DNA from: Yoonia sp.
GTDB lineage: Bacteria > Pseudomonadota > Alphaproteobacteria > Rhodobacterales > Rhodobacteraceae
Reading direction: 5' to 3'
Assembly (NCBI GenBank): GCA_029250945.1
Contig: JAQXEG010000044.1
Span: 62,001 to 126,000, forward strand
Length of the DNA stretch: 64,000 nucleotides
Within the stretch, counting starts at the first letter, position 1, and every line of letters starts with the position of its first letter. The notes beneath the pieces were generated by a model, which saw only the letters and a list, made by a program, of their open reading frames with translations, was not told the DNA's origin and searched no databases. Shown here in pieces: positions 8,533-17,900 of the stretch. The position numbers and the translations under genes are program-made.

Positions 8533-8874
8533 CTAATCGTAGGCCGCATCAACGATGAATTCGACCTTCAGAATATCACGCGCCAATTTGGCCTCGCCAC
8601 AGGCACGCGCAGGCGCATGGCCTTCTGGAACCCAAGCATTCCACACTTCATTGAGCCCTGCAAAATCCGCCATGTCCGCCAGCCAGATCGTGACGCGTAA
8701 CATCTTTTCGCGGCTTGATCCCGCCTCGATCAAAAGCGCGTCGATCTTATCCAGACACGTTTGCACCTGCTCTTGGATGGTATCACCCTCAGCCACCTGA
8801 CCCGTAATATACGCCACGCCATTGTGCTTAACGATCCGTGATGACCGGACACCGGCCCCAATACGTTCGATCAT
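8533..8874 (-). CDS. RidA family (Rid) deaminase-like protein
   Basis: A 113-residue member of the YjgF/YER057c/UK114 superfamily. Typical stretches are AYITGQVAEG, QVQTCLDKIDALL and KLARDILKVEF. RidA hydrolyses reactive enamine or imine intermediates and protects PLP enzymes, but this sequence ends RDILKVEFIV instead of the archetypal end with its conserved Arg (E. coli RidA Arg105), so it belongs to one of the less studied Rid subfamilies. The ATG at 8874 is preceded by AAGGGAG at good spacing; a GTG three codons earlier is unlikely. It sits between the folD-fds block and the oxygenase gene, all leftward. Confidence 0.85.
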   Translation of the reverse strand: MIERIGAGVRSSRIVKHNGVAYITGQVAEGDTIQEQVQTCLDKIDALLIEAGSSREKMLRVTIWLADMADFAGLNEVWNAWVPEGHAPARACGEAKLARDILKVEFIVDAAYD

Positions 8875-8919
8875 TCCGACCACTCCCTTAGTATGTTCAA
8901 ATCCTAGCCGCGCTTGGCG

Positions 8920-9786
8920 TCAAAGCCAACCTGCTGCAATCTGGCGTTCATGTGCAACAACCGCGTTTCGCATCAAAATAGACACTGTCACAGGACCAAC
9001 ACCGCCAGGCACGGGTGTGACCCAACCCGCAATCTCAATCACCGCATCCGTGTCGACATCCCCGACAATTTTCGACCCATCCGGCGTGTCGATCTGGTTG
9101 ATCCCGATATCAATCACCACGGCACCGGGTTTGATCATATCGGCACCGATCAGATACGCCTTGCCCACAGCCACCACAACCACGTCCGCGCGGCGCGAAT
9201 GCATGGCCACGGACCGCGTCATATGGTGACACACGGTCACGGTCGCACCTTCGGCCATCAACATCATGGCGGCGGGTTTGCCAACGATTTCGGAATGGCC
9301 GATCATCACAACCTCTAGTCCTTGCATGGGCAAGCCAGTACGCTTGATCAGCTCCACCGACGCGGCAGCCGTACAGGGTGCAAGCGCCACGTCCGAATAA
9401 ACGATGTTGCCGATAGACGCGGGGTTCATCCCCTCCACGTCCTTGAGCGGATGGATCGCTGATTGCAGGGAGCGCACATTAATATGATCAGGTACCGGAC
9501 GTTGCAGGATCACACCCAGAACAGCCGGATCATCATTCATCGCAATGATACGTTTCTTGCAATCTTCTTGGGTGATGTCCGCGGGCCAGATCTGTTCATC
9601 AAACGGGATATCCGCCTTGTCCGCGGTCCGTTTTTGATTGCGTACATAGACCGCCGATTCCGGCTGATCCCCAATCAAAATAGAGACTAATGCAGGGATA
9701 TTCGGATGCGCACCCGTATAGGCGCGCACCTCTGCCAGTATCTCGTTCTTGACGGCAACACCGTCAATCAGACGTGGGTCTTTCAT
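8920..9786 (-). CDS. folD: Divergent FolD, methylene-THF dehydrogenase with altered active site
   Basis: A 288-residue FolD-family protein. It keeps the dinucleotide region (VMIGHSEIVGKPAA), TVCHHMTR and the signature TPVPGGVGP. Aligned without gaps to E. coli FolD, Tyr47 matches the active-site Tyr but the catalytic Lys is Gln51, with a Lys one residue later. The folate-contacting KDVDG motif reads KDVEG (Glu118), while Gln95 is kept. In the human enzyme, changes at the equivalent Lys remove cyclohydrolase activity, so this protein may act mainly as a dehydrogenase. It overlaps the 3' end of fdsA by four bases, placing it in an operon with formate dehydrogenase. Confidence 0.9.
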   Translation of the reverse strand: MKDPRLIDGVAVKNEILAEVRAYTGAHPNIPALVSILIGDQPESAVYVRNQKRTADKADIPFDEQIWPADITQEDCKKRIIAMNDDPAVLGVILQRPVPDHINVRSLQSAIHPLKDVEGMNPASIGNIVYSDVALAPCTAAASVELIKRTGLPMQGLEVVMIGHSEIVGKPAAMMLMAEGATVTVCHHMTRSVAMHSRRADVVVVAVGKAYLIGADMIKPGAVVIDIGINQIDTPDGSKIVGDVDTDAVIEIAGWVTPVPGGVGPVTVSILMRNAVVAHERQIAAGWL

Positions 9787-12578
9787 TCGGCGGCGACCTG
9801 TCCTTCGAACTTCTCGACCTTCACGGCAGAGAATTTGAATTCAGGAATCTTCCCGTATGGATCAACCGCAGGGTTGGTCAGAATGTTCGCCGCCGCCTCG
9901 ACATAGGCGAACGGTAGGAACACCATGTCAGGGGCCACAGCGCGGTCTTCGCGTGCCATGATCACAATCGTGCCGCGGCGTGTGGACAGCCGGATGTGAC
10001 CACCAGCCTCAACGCCCAGTTTGCGCAATGTGCTTGGGTGCAGTGAACAATTCGCCTCAGGCTCTAGCCCGTCCAGAACCTTGGAACGACGGGTCATGGA
10101 CCCTGTGTGCCAGTGTTCCAGCTGACGACCTGTGGTCAGGATCATCGGGTAGTCGGCATCAGGCGCCTCATCAGGTGCGATCACATCCGCAGGGGTGAAT
10201 TTCGCGCGCTTGTCTGCACGCGGGAACCCATCCGAGAATACGATCGGCTGGCCCGGATCATCGGGCGTTAGCGACGGATAAGTCACCGCATTCACATTCT
10301 CCAAACGATCCCACGTGATATTGTTAAACGACTTCATCAGCTCGCCCATTTCGGCAAACACCTGTGACGGATGGGAATAGGACCAACCAAGGCCAAGACG
10401 TTTCGCCAGCTCAACCTCGATCCACCAATCCTCTTTTGCGTCACCGGGGGGCGACACAGCAGGGCGGCCCATCTGGACCTGACGGTTGGTGTTAGTCACG
10501 GTGCCGGATTTTTCCGCAAAAGCGGACGCAGGCAAGATCACGTCAGCATAGTTCGCTGTCTCGGTGATAAAGATATCCTGCACAATCAGGTGGCTTAGCT
10601 TTGCCAACGCAACACGTGCATGTTCCACATCAGGGTCGGACATGGCGGGGTTTTCACCAAGGATATACATCCCATGAATATCGCCATCATGAACTGCATC
10701 CATGATTTCCGTGACGGTAAGACCCTTGTTAGGATCTAGTGCCTCGTTCACGCCAGCGTCACGCGCCCAGACATCGGCGAACGCATTGCGCACCCCTTCG
10801 TCGGTGACGGTCTGCATATCGGGCAAGAACATCGGGATGAGGCCCGCATCAGACGCGCCTTGCACGTTGTTCTGACCGCGCAGCGGGTGCAGGCCAGTGC
10901 CAGAGCGACCGACATTCCCCGTCATCAGCGCAAGGCTGATCAAACAGCGCGAGTTATCGGTACCGTGGATGTGTTGTGACACACCCATGCCCCAGAAAAT
11001 CATGCCCGCCTTGGCATTCGCAAAGGTGCGGGCCACATCGCGCAGAACATCGGGTTCAATACCGCAAATCTTGGACATTTTCTCGGGCGTGAAATCAGCA
11101 AGGTGCTTCTTCTCGGCCTCCCAGTTCTCGGTGAACTGACTGATATACGTCTCGTCGTACAAACCTTCTTCGACGATCACGTTACAGATCGCGTTCAGCA
11201 TGGACACGTCCGCACCGGGGCGGAATTGCAGCATGTGGGACGCGAATTTGCGCAGGCCAACGCCGCGCGGATCCATGACGATCAGCTTGCCACCGCGTTT
11301 GGTGAACTGCTTGAAATAGGTCGCCGCAACGGGGTGGTTTTCAACAGGGTTCGCACCGATGACGATAGCAACGTCAGCATTCTCAATCTCGTTGAAGGTC
11401 GCCGTCACAGCGCCCGAACCTACGTTCTCCATCAAGGCGGCCACGGATGATGCGTGGCACAGACGGGTACAGTGGTCGACGTTGTTATGGCCAAAGCCTT
11501 GGCGGATCATCTTCTGGAACAAATACGCCTCTTCGTTGGTACATTTGGCAGAACCAAAGCCCGCAACAGATGCGCCGCCCTTGTCCTTTTTCAGGTCCAG
11601 CAATCCGCCAGCCGCAAAGTCCAACGCTTCGTCCCATGACGCCTCACGAAAGAATTCTTGCCAGTTGCCCGGATCGACGTTCAGCCCCTTTGCCGGTGCA
11701 TCGTCGCGGCGGATCAGGGGTTTGGTCAGGCGGTGTTCGTGGTGGATGTAATCAAAGCCAAAGCGGCCTTTGACGCAGAGGCGTCCTTCGTTCGCGGGGC
11801 CGTTGATGCCCTCAACGAATTTTACCTTGTTGTCTTTGACCTTGAGGCTGATCTGACAGCCGACGCCACAGAACGGGCAAACTGATTGTACTTCGCTATC
11901 GAAATCCGCGCTGTCGCCGACTTGGTTCTCGTCTGTGACAGTCGCAGGCATCAAAGCACCCGTCGGACAGGCCTGCACACATTCGCCGCACGCCACACAA
12001 GAGCTGTCGCCCATCGGGTCATCCATGTCGAACACGGGGTATGCGTTGTGGCCGCGACCGGCCATGCCGATCACATCGTTAACCTGCACTTCACGGCACG
12101 CGCGCACGCACAAACCACACTGGATACACGCATCCAAGTTCACGGACATCGCGACGTGAGAAGAGTCTAACAAAGGCACATGATCCGCATCCATAGTTGG
12201 AAAGCGGCTTTCAGAAACACCCTGTTTAACAGCCATATCCCACATGTGGGATGATTTATCGTGGGCCATGTCCTGCTCTGGTTGGTCAGCAACCAGCATT
12301 TCCATGACCATCTTGCGCGCTTGCACTTCGCGCGGCTGATCGGTGGTGACCACCATGCCCTCGGACGGTTCCCGGATACAGGACGCGGCCAAGGTACGCT
12401 CGCCCTCGATCGACACCATACAGGCGCGGCAGTTGCCGTCGGACCGGTAGCCGGGCTCGGGCTTGTGGCACAGGTGCGGGATGATCAGGCCGCGACCATT
12501 TGCGACCTCCCAAATTGTCATGCCAGCGTCGGCTTCGACCGTGTTCCCATCAAGGGTGAATGTAATTTTATCGGACAT
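9783..12578 (-). CDS. fdsA: NAD-dependent formate dehydrogenase, molybdopterin subunit alpha
   Basis: A 931-residue molybdenum enzyme that oxidises formate to CO2. In order: a [2Fe-2S] ferredoxin domain (Cys set around residues 37-70), two [4Fe-4S] clusters (CIQCGLCVRAC near 150, CVACGECVQAC near 195), a further 4Fe-4S motif CPFCGVGC near 235, and the molybdopterin domain. The metal ligand lies in HCTRLCHAS: Cys at about 374, so this is a cysteine, not selenocysteine, enzyme. The domain order is that of soluble FdsA. Its start overlaps the stop of the fused diaphorase gene by one base (TAATG). No fdhD or cofactor genes are in view. Confidence 0.95.
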   Translation of the reverse strand: MSDKITFTLDGNTVEADAGMTIWEVANGRGLIIPHLCHKPEPGYRSDGNCRACMVSIEGERTLAASCIREPSEGMVVTTDQPREVQARKMVMEMLVADQPEQDMAHDKSSHMWDMAVKQGVSESRFPTMDADHVPLLDSSHVAMSVNLDACIQCGLCVRACREVQVNDVIGMAGRGHNAYPVFDMDDPMGDSSCVACGECVQACPTGALMPATVTDENQVGDSADFDSEVQSVCPFCGVGCQISLKVKDNKVKFVEGINGPANEGRLCVKGRFGFDYIHHEHRLTKPLIRRDDAPAKGLNVDPGNWQEFFREASWDEALDFAAGGLLDLKKDKGGASVAGFGSAKCTNEEAYLFQKMIRQGFGHNNVDHCTRLCHASSVAALMENVGSGAVTATFNEIENADVAIVIGANPVENHPVAATYFKQFTKRGGKLIVMDPRGVGLRKFASHMLQFRPGADVSMLNAICNVIVEEGLYDETYISQFTENWEAEKKHLADFTPEKMSKICGIEPDVLRDVARTFANAKAGMIFWGMGVSQHIHGTDNSRCLISLALMTGNVGRSGTGLHPLRGQNNVQGASDAGLIPMFLPDMQTVTDEGVRNAFADVWARDAGVNEALDPNKGLTVTEIMDAVHDGDIHGMYILGENPAMSDPDVEHARVALAKLSHLIVQDIFITETANYADVILPASAFAEKSGTVTNTNRQVQMGRPAVSPPGDAKEDWWIEVELAKRLGLGWSYSHPSQVFAEMGELMKSFNNITWDRLENVNAVTYPSLTPDDPGQPIVFSDGFPRADKRAKFTPADVIAPDEAPDADYPMILTTGRQLEHWHTGSMTRRSKVLDGLEPEANCSLHPSTLRKLGVEAGGHIRLSTRRGTIVIMAREDRAVAPDMVFLPFAYVEAAANILTNPAVDPYGKIPEFKFSAVKVEKFEGQVAAE

Positions 12579-14263
12579 TAGATTTCATCCTTAAAGTGGG
12601 TCATAACCATCTTAATCGGGTTCGGGGCCGCTTGGCCGAGGCCGCAGATTGACGCGTCAACCATCGCGGTCGTCAGGTCGGTCAGCAGGGATTGATCCCA
12701 TGTATCGGCCTGCATCAGTTTGACCGCTTTTTCACAGCCGACACGGCACGGCGTGCACTGGCCACAGCTTTCGTCCTCAAAGAACCGCAGCATGTTCAGC
12801 GCCGCATCACGCGCGCTGTCAGCCTCCGATAGGACAACAACCGCCGCCGATCCGATGAAGGTGCCGTGTGGTTGCAGCGTGTCGAAATCGAGCGGGATGT
12901 CGTTCATGGACGCAGGCAACAAGCCAGAGGACGGGCCACCAGGTTGATAGGCCTTGAACACGTGACCGTCGGCCATGCCGCCAGCGGCGTCGATCACATC
13001 CATGATCGTGGACCCAGCGGGTAACAGGTAAACGCCCGCGTTCTGCACGCGACCGGACACGGAATAGCTACGCAAACCTTTGCGACCATTATGTTCGACC
13101 GCATTCAGAACCTCTGGCCCTTCACGGCAAACACGTGCGACCCACAACAGGGTTTCGACGTTATGCACGAGGGTTGGCTTACCGAAGACGCCAACCTGCG
13201 CCACAAATGGTGGGCGGTGACGCGGGATACCGCGCTTACCTTCGATAGACTCAATCATCGCGGATTCTTCGCCGCAGATGTAGGCGCCAGCACCGCGGCG
13301 CAGATCGATGTAACCTTTTTCAACGATACCAGCCGCCTCAAGCGATTCGATCTCTTTTGCAAGAATATGCAGCACAGCCGGATATTCGTCGCGCATGTAG
13401 ATAAAGCAGGTGTCAGCCTCAACCGCCCACGCGGCGATCAGCATCCCCTCAAGGAACAGATGCGGCGTGCGTTCGAGGTAATAGCGGTCCTTGAATGTGC
13501 CCGGCTCGCCCTCGTCCCCGTTCACTGCGAGATAGCGAGTTCCTTCGTTCCCACGGACAAAGCCCCATTTGGTGCCAGACGGGAAACCAGCACCGCCAAG
13601 ACCGCGCAGACCGCTTTCCTTGATCTTGGCTTGCACGTCTTCCCAGTTGCCATCAGCCCGCAGGGATTTCAGCTCGGCATAGCCACCGTCCGCGACATAG
13701 GCATCCATGCCTTGATAGTCAGGAATATGCGCGTGGGTATCGCCAGCGGCAATCGCGGCCTCGACCTTTTCCACGGTCGCGTTGTCGATGTGGGTGTGGC
13801 CCAATTCCAGCACAGGGGCGGTGTCACAGCGACCCATGCAGGGCGCGCGCAACACGCGGACCTCATTGGCGTCCAGACCATCCTCAAGCGCCTTTTGCAG
13901 CGCCTCGGCACCAGCCAATTCGCATGACAGGCTGTCACATACGCGGATGGTCAATGCGGGGGGAACGGCTTCGCCTTCTTTGACGATATCAAAGTGGGCG
14001 TAAAAGGTTGCGACCTCATAAACCTCGGCTTGACCAACGCGCAGGAATTCGGCCAGTGCGCGCATATGCGCAGCGGACAGACAACGGTGCGCGTCTTGGA
14101 TCAGATGCAGATATTCGATCAGTAAATCACGGCGCACAGGCATATGCCCGATCAGCGCCTGAACCTCGGCCATGGCCGCATCGTCAAGCTGACGGCCCTT
14201 GGGCGTATGACGGCCCTTGCCCTTACCGGATTTCCAAACACCTTTGCGTTCATCAAGTGCCAT
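12578..14263 (-). CDS. Formate dehydrogenase diaphorase, gamma-beta fusion (NuoE-NuoF type)
   Basis: A 561-residue fusion of two electron-transfer subunits. Residues about 1-155 are a thioredoxin-like [2Fe-2S] domain of NuoE/FdsG type (Cys in RVCDSLSC near 109-114 and in CMGRC near 145). Residues from about 190 are NuoF/FdsB: an FMN/NADH site with GLGGAGFPSGTKW near 220, GAYICGEE, then a [4Fe-4S] motif CGQCTPCRVGC near 500 and ICGLGQ near 541. It passes electrons from FdsA to NAD. The ATG at 14263 follows GAAGGGA; a 25-codon extension upstream is Cys-rich and has no homology appearance. First gene of the leftward fds-folD unit. Confidence 0.93.
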   Translation of the reverse strand: MALDERKGVWKSGKGKGRHTPKGRQLDDAAMAEVQALIGHMPVRRDLLIEYLHLIQDAHRCLSAAHMRALAEFLRVGQAEVYEVATFYAHFDIVKEGEAVPPALTIRVCDSLSCELAGAEALQKALEDGLDANEVRVLRAPCMGRCDTAPVLELGHTHIDNATVEKVEAAIAAGDTHAHIPDYQGMDAYVADGGYAELKSLRADGNWEDVQAKIKESGLRGLGGAGFPSGTKWGFVRGNEGTRYLAVNGDEGEPGTFKDRYYLERTPHLFLEGMLIAAWAVEADTCFIYMRDEYPAVLHILAKEIESLEAAGIVEKGYIDLRRGAGAYICGEESAMIESIEGKRGIPRHRPPFVAQVGVFGKPTLVHNVETLLWVARVCREGPEVLNAVEHNGRKGLRSYSVSGRVQNAGVYLLPAGSTIMDVIDAAGGMADGHVFKAYQPGGPSSGLLPASMNDIPLDFDTLQPHGTFIGSAAVVVLSEADSARDAALNMLRFFEDESCGQCTPCRVGCEKAVKLMQADTWDQSLLTDLTTAMVDASICGLGQAAPNPIKMVMTHFKDEI

Positions 14264-14336
14264 TGTCTGCGTCCCTTCGCATTGCGTTGGGACCCGTTTT
14301 AACGGGCAGCGACACGCAAGACAGCGCAAATACGAC

Positions 14337-14379
14337 ATTCACAGGCTGAGTTGCGTTCACATACCGCAAATTCACAGGC
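14337..14379. promoter_or_regulatory. Direct repeats upstream of the formate dehydrogenase operon
   Basis: The 191-bp gap 14264-14454 upstream of the fds genes contains ATTCACAGGC twice (14337-14346 and 14370-14379), with a further TTCACA core near 14356. Three TTCACA cores spaced about 15-18 bp apart look like a possible activator-binding array for the leftward operon. No regulator can be assigned. The rest of the gap holds the hairpin at 14424-14446 and no gene. Confidence 0.35.
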
Positions 14380-14423
14380 AAATGTTTCGTATCGTATGCA
14401 TTTGGATGCAGTCAGGTGGTAAT

Positions 14424-14446
14424 GGCTCCGCCAAGCCGGCGGGGCC
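14424..14446 (-). terminator. Hairpin after the receiver-domain gene
   Basis: GGCTCCGCC at 14424-14432 pairs with GGCGGGGCC at 14438-14446 (9 bp including one G-T pair, 5-base loop). It lies just past the stop of the leftward receiver gene. There is no U-run on that strand, so termination here is only suggested. Confidence 0.35.
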
Positions 14447-14454
14447 GCTATTTA

Positions 14455-14853
14455 TTAGCCCAACAATGTCTCAGTCGAGGCAAAGAACATCGCCTGACTG
14501 ATGGCAGAAATCACCTGTTCTTCTTTATATGGTTTGGAAATCAGAAACGCGGGCTCTGGCCGGTCACCTGTCAAAAGCCGTTCTGGGAAGGCGGTGATAA
14601 AGATCACTGGCACATCGCCGATTTGGCCCAACAGATCATTGACCGCATCAATACCGGACGAATTATCGGCCAGCTGAATATCAGCAAGGATCAGATCAGG
14701 GCGGTCATCATTGCCAAGTGCTACGGCTTCGGTGCGGGTGCGGGCGATGCCGGTGACAGTGTGGCCAAGGCCGGACGCGATTTCCGACAGATCGGCCGCG
14801 ATAATGGCCTCATCCTCGATCAACATGACTTTGCCAACGATGCTTTGCTCCAT
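14455..14853 (-). CDS. Stand-alone receiver domain of PhyR type
   Basis: A 132-residue single-domain response regulator. Receiver landmarks are present: acidic pair in LIEDEA, phospho-acceptor Asp58 (ILADIQLAD), Thr87 (FITAFPERLL) and Lys107 (ISKPYK). The sequence, including GIARTRTEAVAL, SSGIDAVND and LTGDRPEPAFLI, closely resembles the C-terminal receiver of the alphaproteobacterial general-stress regulator PhyR. PhyR normally carries an N-terminal sigma-like domain of about 130 residues; here the upstream sequence is the end of an efflux pump gene and the domain is absent. No nepR or ecfG is nearby. It may titrate phosphoryl groups or bind NepR differently. Confidence 0.85.
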   Translation of the reverse strand: MEQSIVGKVMLIEDEAIIAADLSEIASGLGHTVTGIARTRTEAVALGNDDRPDLILADIQLADNSSGIDAVNDLLGQIGDVPVIFITAFPERLLTGDRPEPAFLISKPYKEEQVISAISQAMFFASTETLLG

Positions 14854-14907
14854 GTCCTTGCGGGCCCCGCCGCGTCATGCCGGCGATTGATCAGCTACGC
14901 ACTGCGC

Positions 14908-17900
14908 TTACGGATTTTGAGAAATCGTTGACTGCAAGCGCATCACAATCGTGAACACCACGAACACCGCCAATAACAATGCGGCGACCCCCGCAATGAA
15001 CAGCCCAGCGAGCGGGAGCAATCCCGTCACACCATCAACCTGCAACAACGGCGCACCCGTGACGACCTGCGCCCCGACGGTCGCAACAAACAGGCCGACG
15101 ATGCCGATGGCCGCAATGGTTGTGGACACCCCGACAAGCCGGCTTTGACGTGGGGCGGCCAAGGCACGCCGCGCCGCCGCCGCTTGTTTCGCGACATCTG
15201 ATTGCATCGCGATCAGGGCGGGTACGATCATCAACACCAACACCATCCCGAAACCCAGCCCATAGGACAGGGTGATAACAGTCGGTTTCAGAAACTGCGC
15301 CTGACTAGACCCTTCGTATAGCAATGGCGCAAGGCCCAGCACAGTCGTCAGGGTCGTCAACATTACGGGCCGCAAGCGGTCTGCTGTGCCGTCAATGATT
15401 GCAGGGATCAGCCCCCGTTCCTCTGCATAGTCGTCGATGGTTGTCACCAGCACGATGGAATCGTTGATGATGATCCCCACCATCCCGATCAACCCAACCA
15501 CGGTAAAGATGCTTAGCGGGACGTCCCAGACATAGTGTCCGTATATCGTCCCCACGAGGCCGAATGGAATAATCGCCATGACCACCAGCGGGCGCGTCCA
15601 ACTTGAGAAAATCCAAGCCAGCGTCAGGAATATCCCCACAAGGCACAGGATAAATCCGTCGCGTGCATCGTTCAGGAACCGGTCCGATTGTTCGGACAGG
15701 CCCGACATGGTCATTTGCACGCCTTGAGCGGCCTCAATGACAGGAATGATCTCTTCTTCGATCTGTTCCATCACTTCGGCGGCGCGGGCGGGGTCATCCT
15801 CTGACACGGCGCCCGTTACTGAGATTAGCTGCACACCATTCTCGCGCCGGATGGTCGAGAACCCCGTGCGCCGTTCGACGGATACGATGTCAGCCAGCGG
15901 CACGTAAATCCCGCCATCTGCACGCATCTGTGTCCGGTCAAGGAAATCGGCTGTCAGCTCTCCAGTCGGCAATTCGACCCTGATCGTCGCTGATCGCGGA
16001 CCTTCGGGATAAGTCGCGGCCTCGATCCCACCAAGGCGGTTGCGCAGCGTTGAACCAAGCCCGTCAATCGTGAAGCCAAGCGCCTGACCTTGCGGGGTCA
16101 GTTCCAAGATCAGTTCTTCCTTGTCATAGGCAAGGTTGTCTTCGACTGCGGAAACCTCTGGGAATTGGGCAACTTGGGTTTTCAATGCCTCTGCCGCGGC
16201 TTTGAGTGTTTCAGGCCCAGCGCCCGATATCTGCACGTCCAGCGCATCCCCGCCCGGACCACGGCCCCATGACCGGAAACTGATGGTTTCGGCCAGCGGG
16301 TGTTTAACCACCGTGTCCTGCAATTCGCCGACAAATGCAAAGCTGGAATAGGGACGTAAATCCGCGTCGATCAACTCAATAGAAATCGCGCCAAGCTGGA
16401 ACGATTCCTTGGTGTCCGATCCCGCAATACCGCGGCCCGCGTTGCCGCCCACCTCGGCCATGACAAAGGCAAGGGGGTTGGTGCCGTAGCGTTCGGCGTA
16501 GTCTTCGCCAAGCGCCTCTGTCGCGCGTTGCATTTCGCGCATCATCTCAAGCGTGTCTTCGCGGGTGGCACCGCTGGTCATGGCGAAATTGCCGCTAACC
16601 GACCCCTGCTCGGGCGAATTAAAAAACCGCCATGTAACATCGCCGTTGATGAACAAAACCGCCTGACTGGCCAACGCAATGAATGCGGCAGCAACAACCG
16701 GATAGCGGGCCCAGATCACAAATGCGGTGAACCGCCGGAACAACCTGTCACGCACCCACTCAAACCCGCGGTTCACAAACCGGCTAGGCGCATCATACCA
16801 GTGGTCCTTGGCGCTGTGGGCAACAGCGTGGGCCATGTGCCGCGGCAAGATCAGGAAACATTCCACAAGGCTGGCTGCCAGCACGACGATCACGGTAAAC
16901 GGAATATCGGCAATCAAACTGCCGAAACGTCCCCCGATCGCCACAAGGCCAAAGAACGCGATAATCGTCGTCAGCGTAGCAGAAAACACAGGGCTAAACA
17001 TACGTTTAGCGGCATTTTCAGCAGCAGTCACCGGATCTTCACCCAATGTGCGCGCACGGTAATCGGCGTGTTCGCCCACGACAATCGCGTCGTCCACCAC
17101 AATACCCAGCGTGATAATCAGCGCAAAAAGCGAGATCATGTTGATCGTCAGACCCGCCAGATACATCAGCGCAATGGCCGCCAGCATCGCAACAGGAATA
17201 CCCGCCGCCACCCAAAGGGCGGTGCGTGCGTTCAGGAACAAAAACAATAGCCCCAGCACAAGGCCAAGCCCCATCAACCCGTTTTCCAGCAAGATGTTCA
17301 AGCGGCCTGTGATCAACTCTGCCCGCGTGCGGATCAGGTCAACGGACACACCCGCAGGCAACGTCAGCTCAAGCGTATCCGCCACCTCTTGCACACGTTC
17401 CTGAAGATCAATCGCATCGCCCCGATCAGACCGATCCACGCGAATCGAAATCGCGCTGTCGCCACCAACGAAATAGGCACGGTCACGGTCGACACCGCCG
17501 ACCTCGATCCCCGCAACATCACCGATGGTTAGAACGGAATTATCATCATTTGTGCGCAGGATAATTGACGCAATCTCCTCGGCGGTGCGTTTGGGCGTGC
17601 CGGTCCGTACCCGCGACGTACCGGCCACATCACCGGCGGGATTTGCATCCGCCTCTGCGCTGATGGCGGCGGCAATTTGCGCCATCGTGACATCATTTTC
17701 AATAAGCGACAGAGATCGCACCTCAACAATCGTTTCGGTCGCGGCGACACCGCGCACGGTGGTTTGCGTCACGCCAGCCGCAAACAGTCGCACGATCATC
17801 TCATCTGCGTAGCGCGCCAGCTGATCAACACCCACAGGGCCAGTGATCACAACATCGGTCACACGATCAGACCAGCGCCCGCGCCTGACCTCTGGGTCCT

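Noticed and set aside
11447..11470. Selenocysteine formate dehydrogenase
   Set aside because: The metal-ligand codon in the fdsA gene is TGC, an ordinary Cys, not TGA.
13091..13927. A 278-codon forward open frame
   Set aside because: It is antisense to the intact fused formate dehydrogenase subunit, whose cluster motifs are all in the other frame.
14264..14338. N-terminal extension of the fused formate dehydrogenase subunit to 14338
   Set aside because: The extra 25 codons are Cys-rich without family similarity, and a good ribosome site precedes the ATG at 14263.
16528..17250. A 240-codon forward open frame rich in His, Arg and Asn
   Set aside because: It is antisense to the RND permease; the composition is what the reverse of a membrane-helix gene gives.
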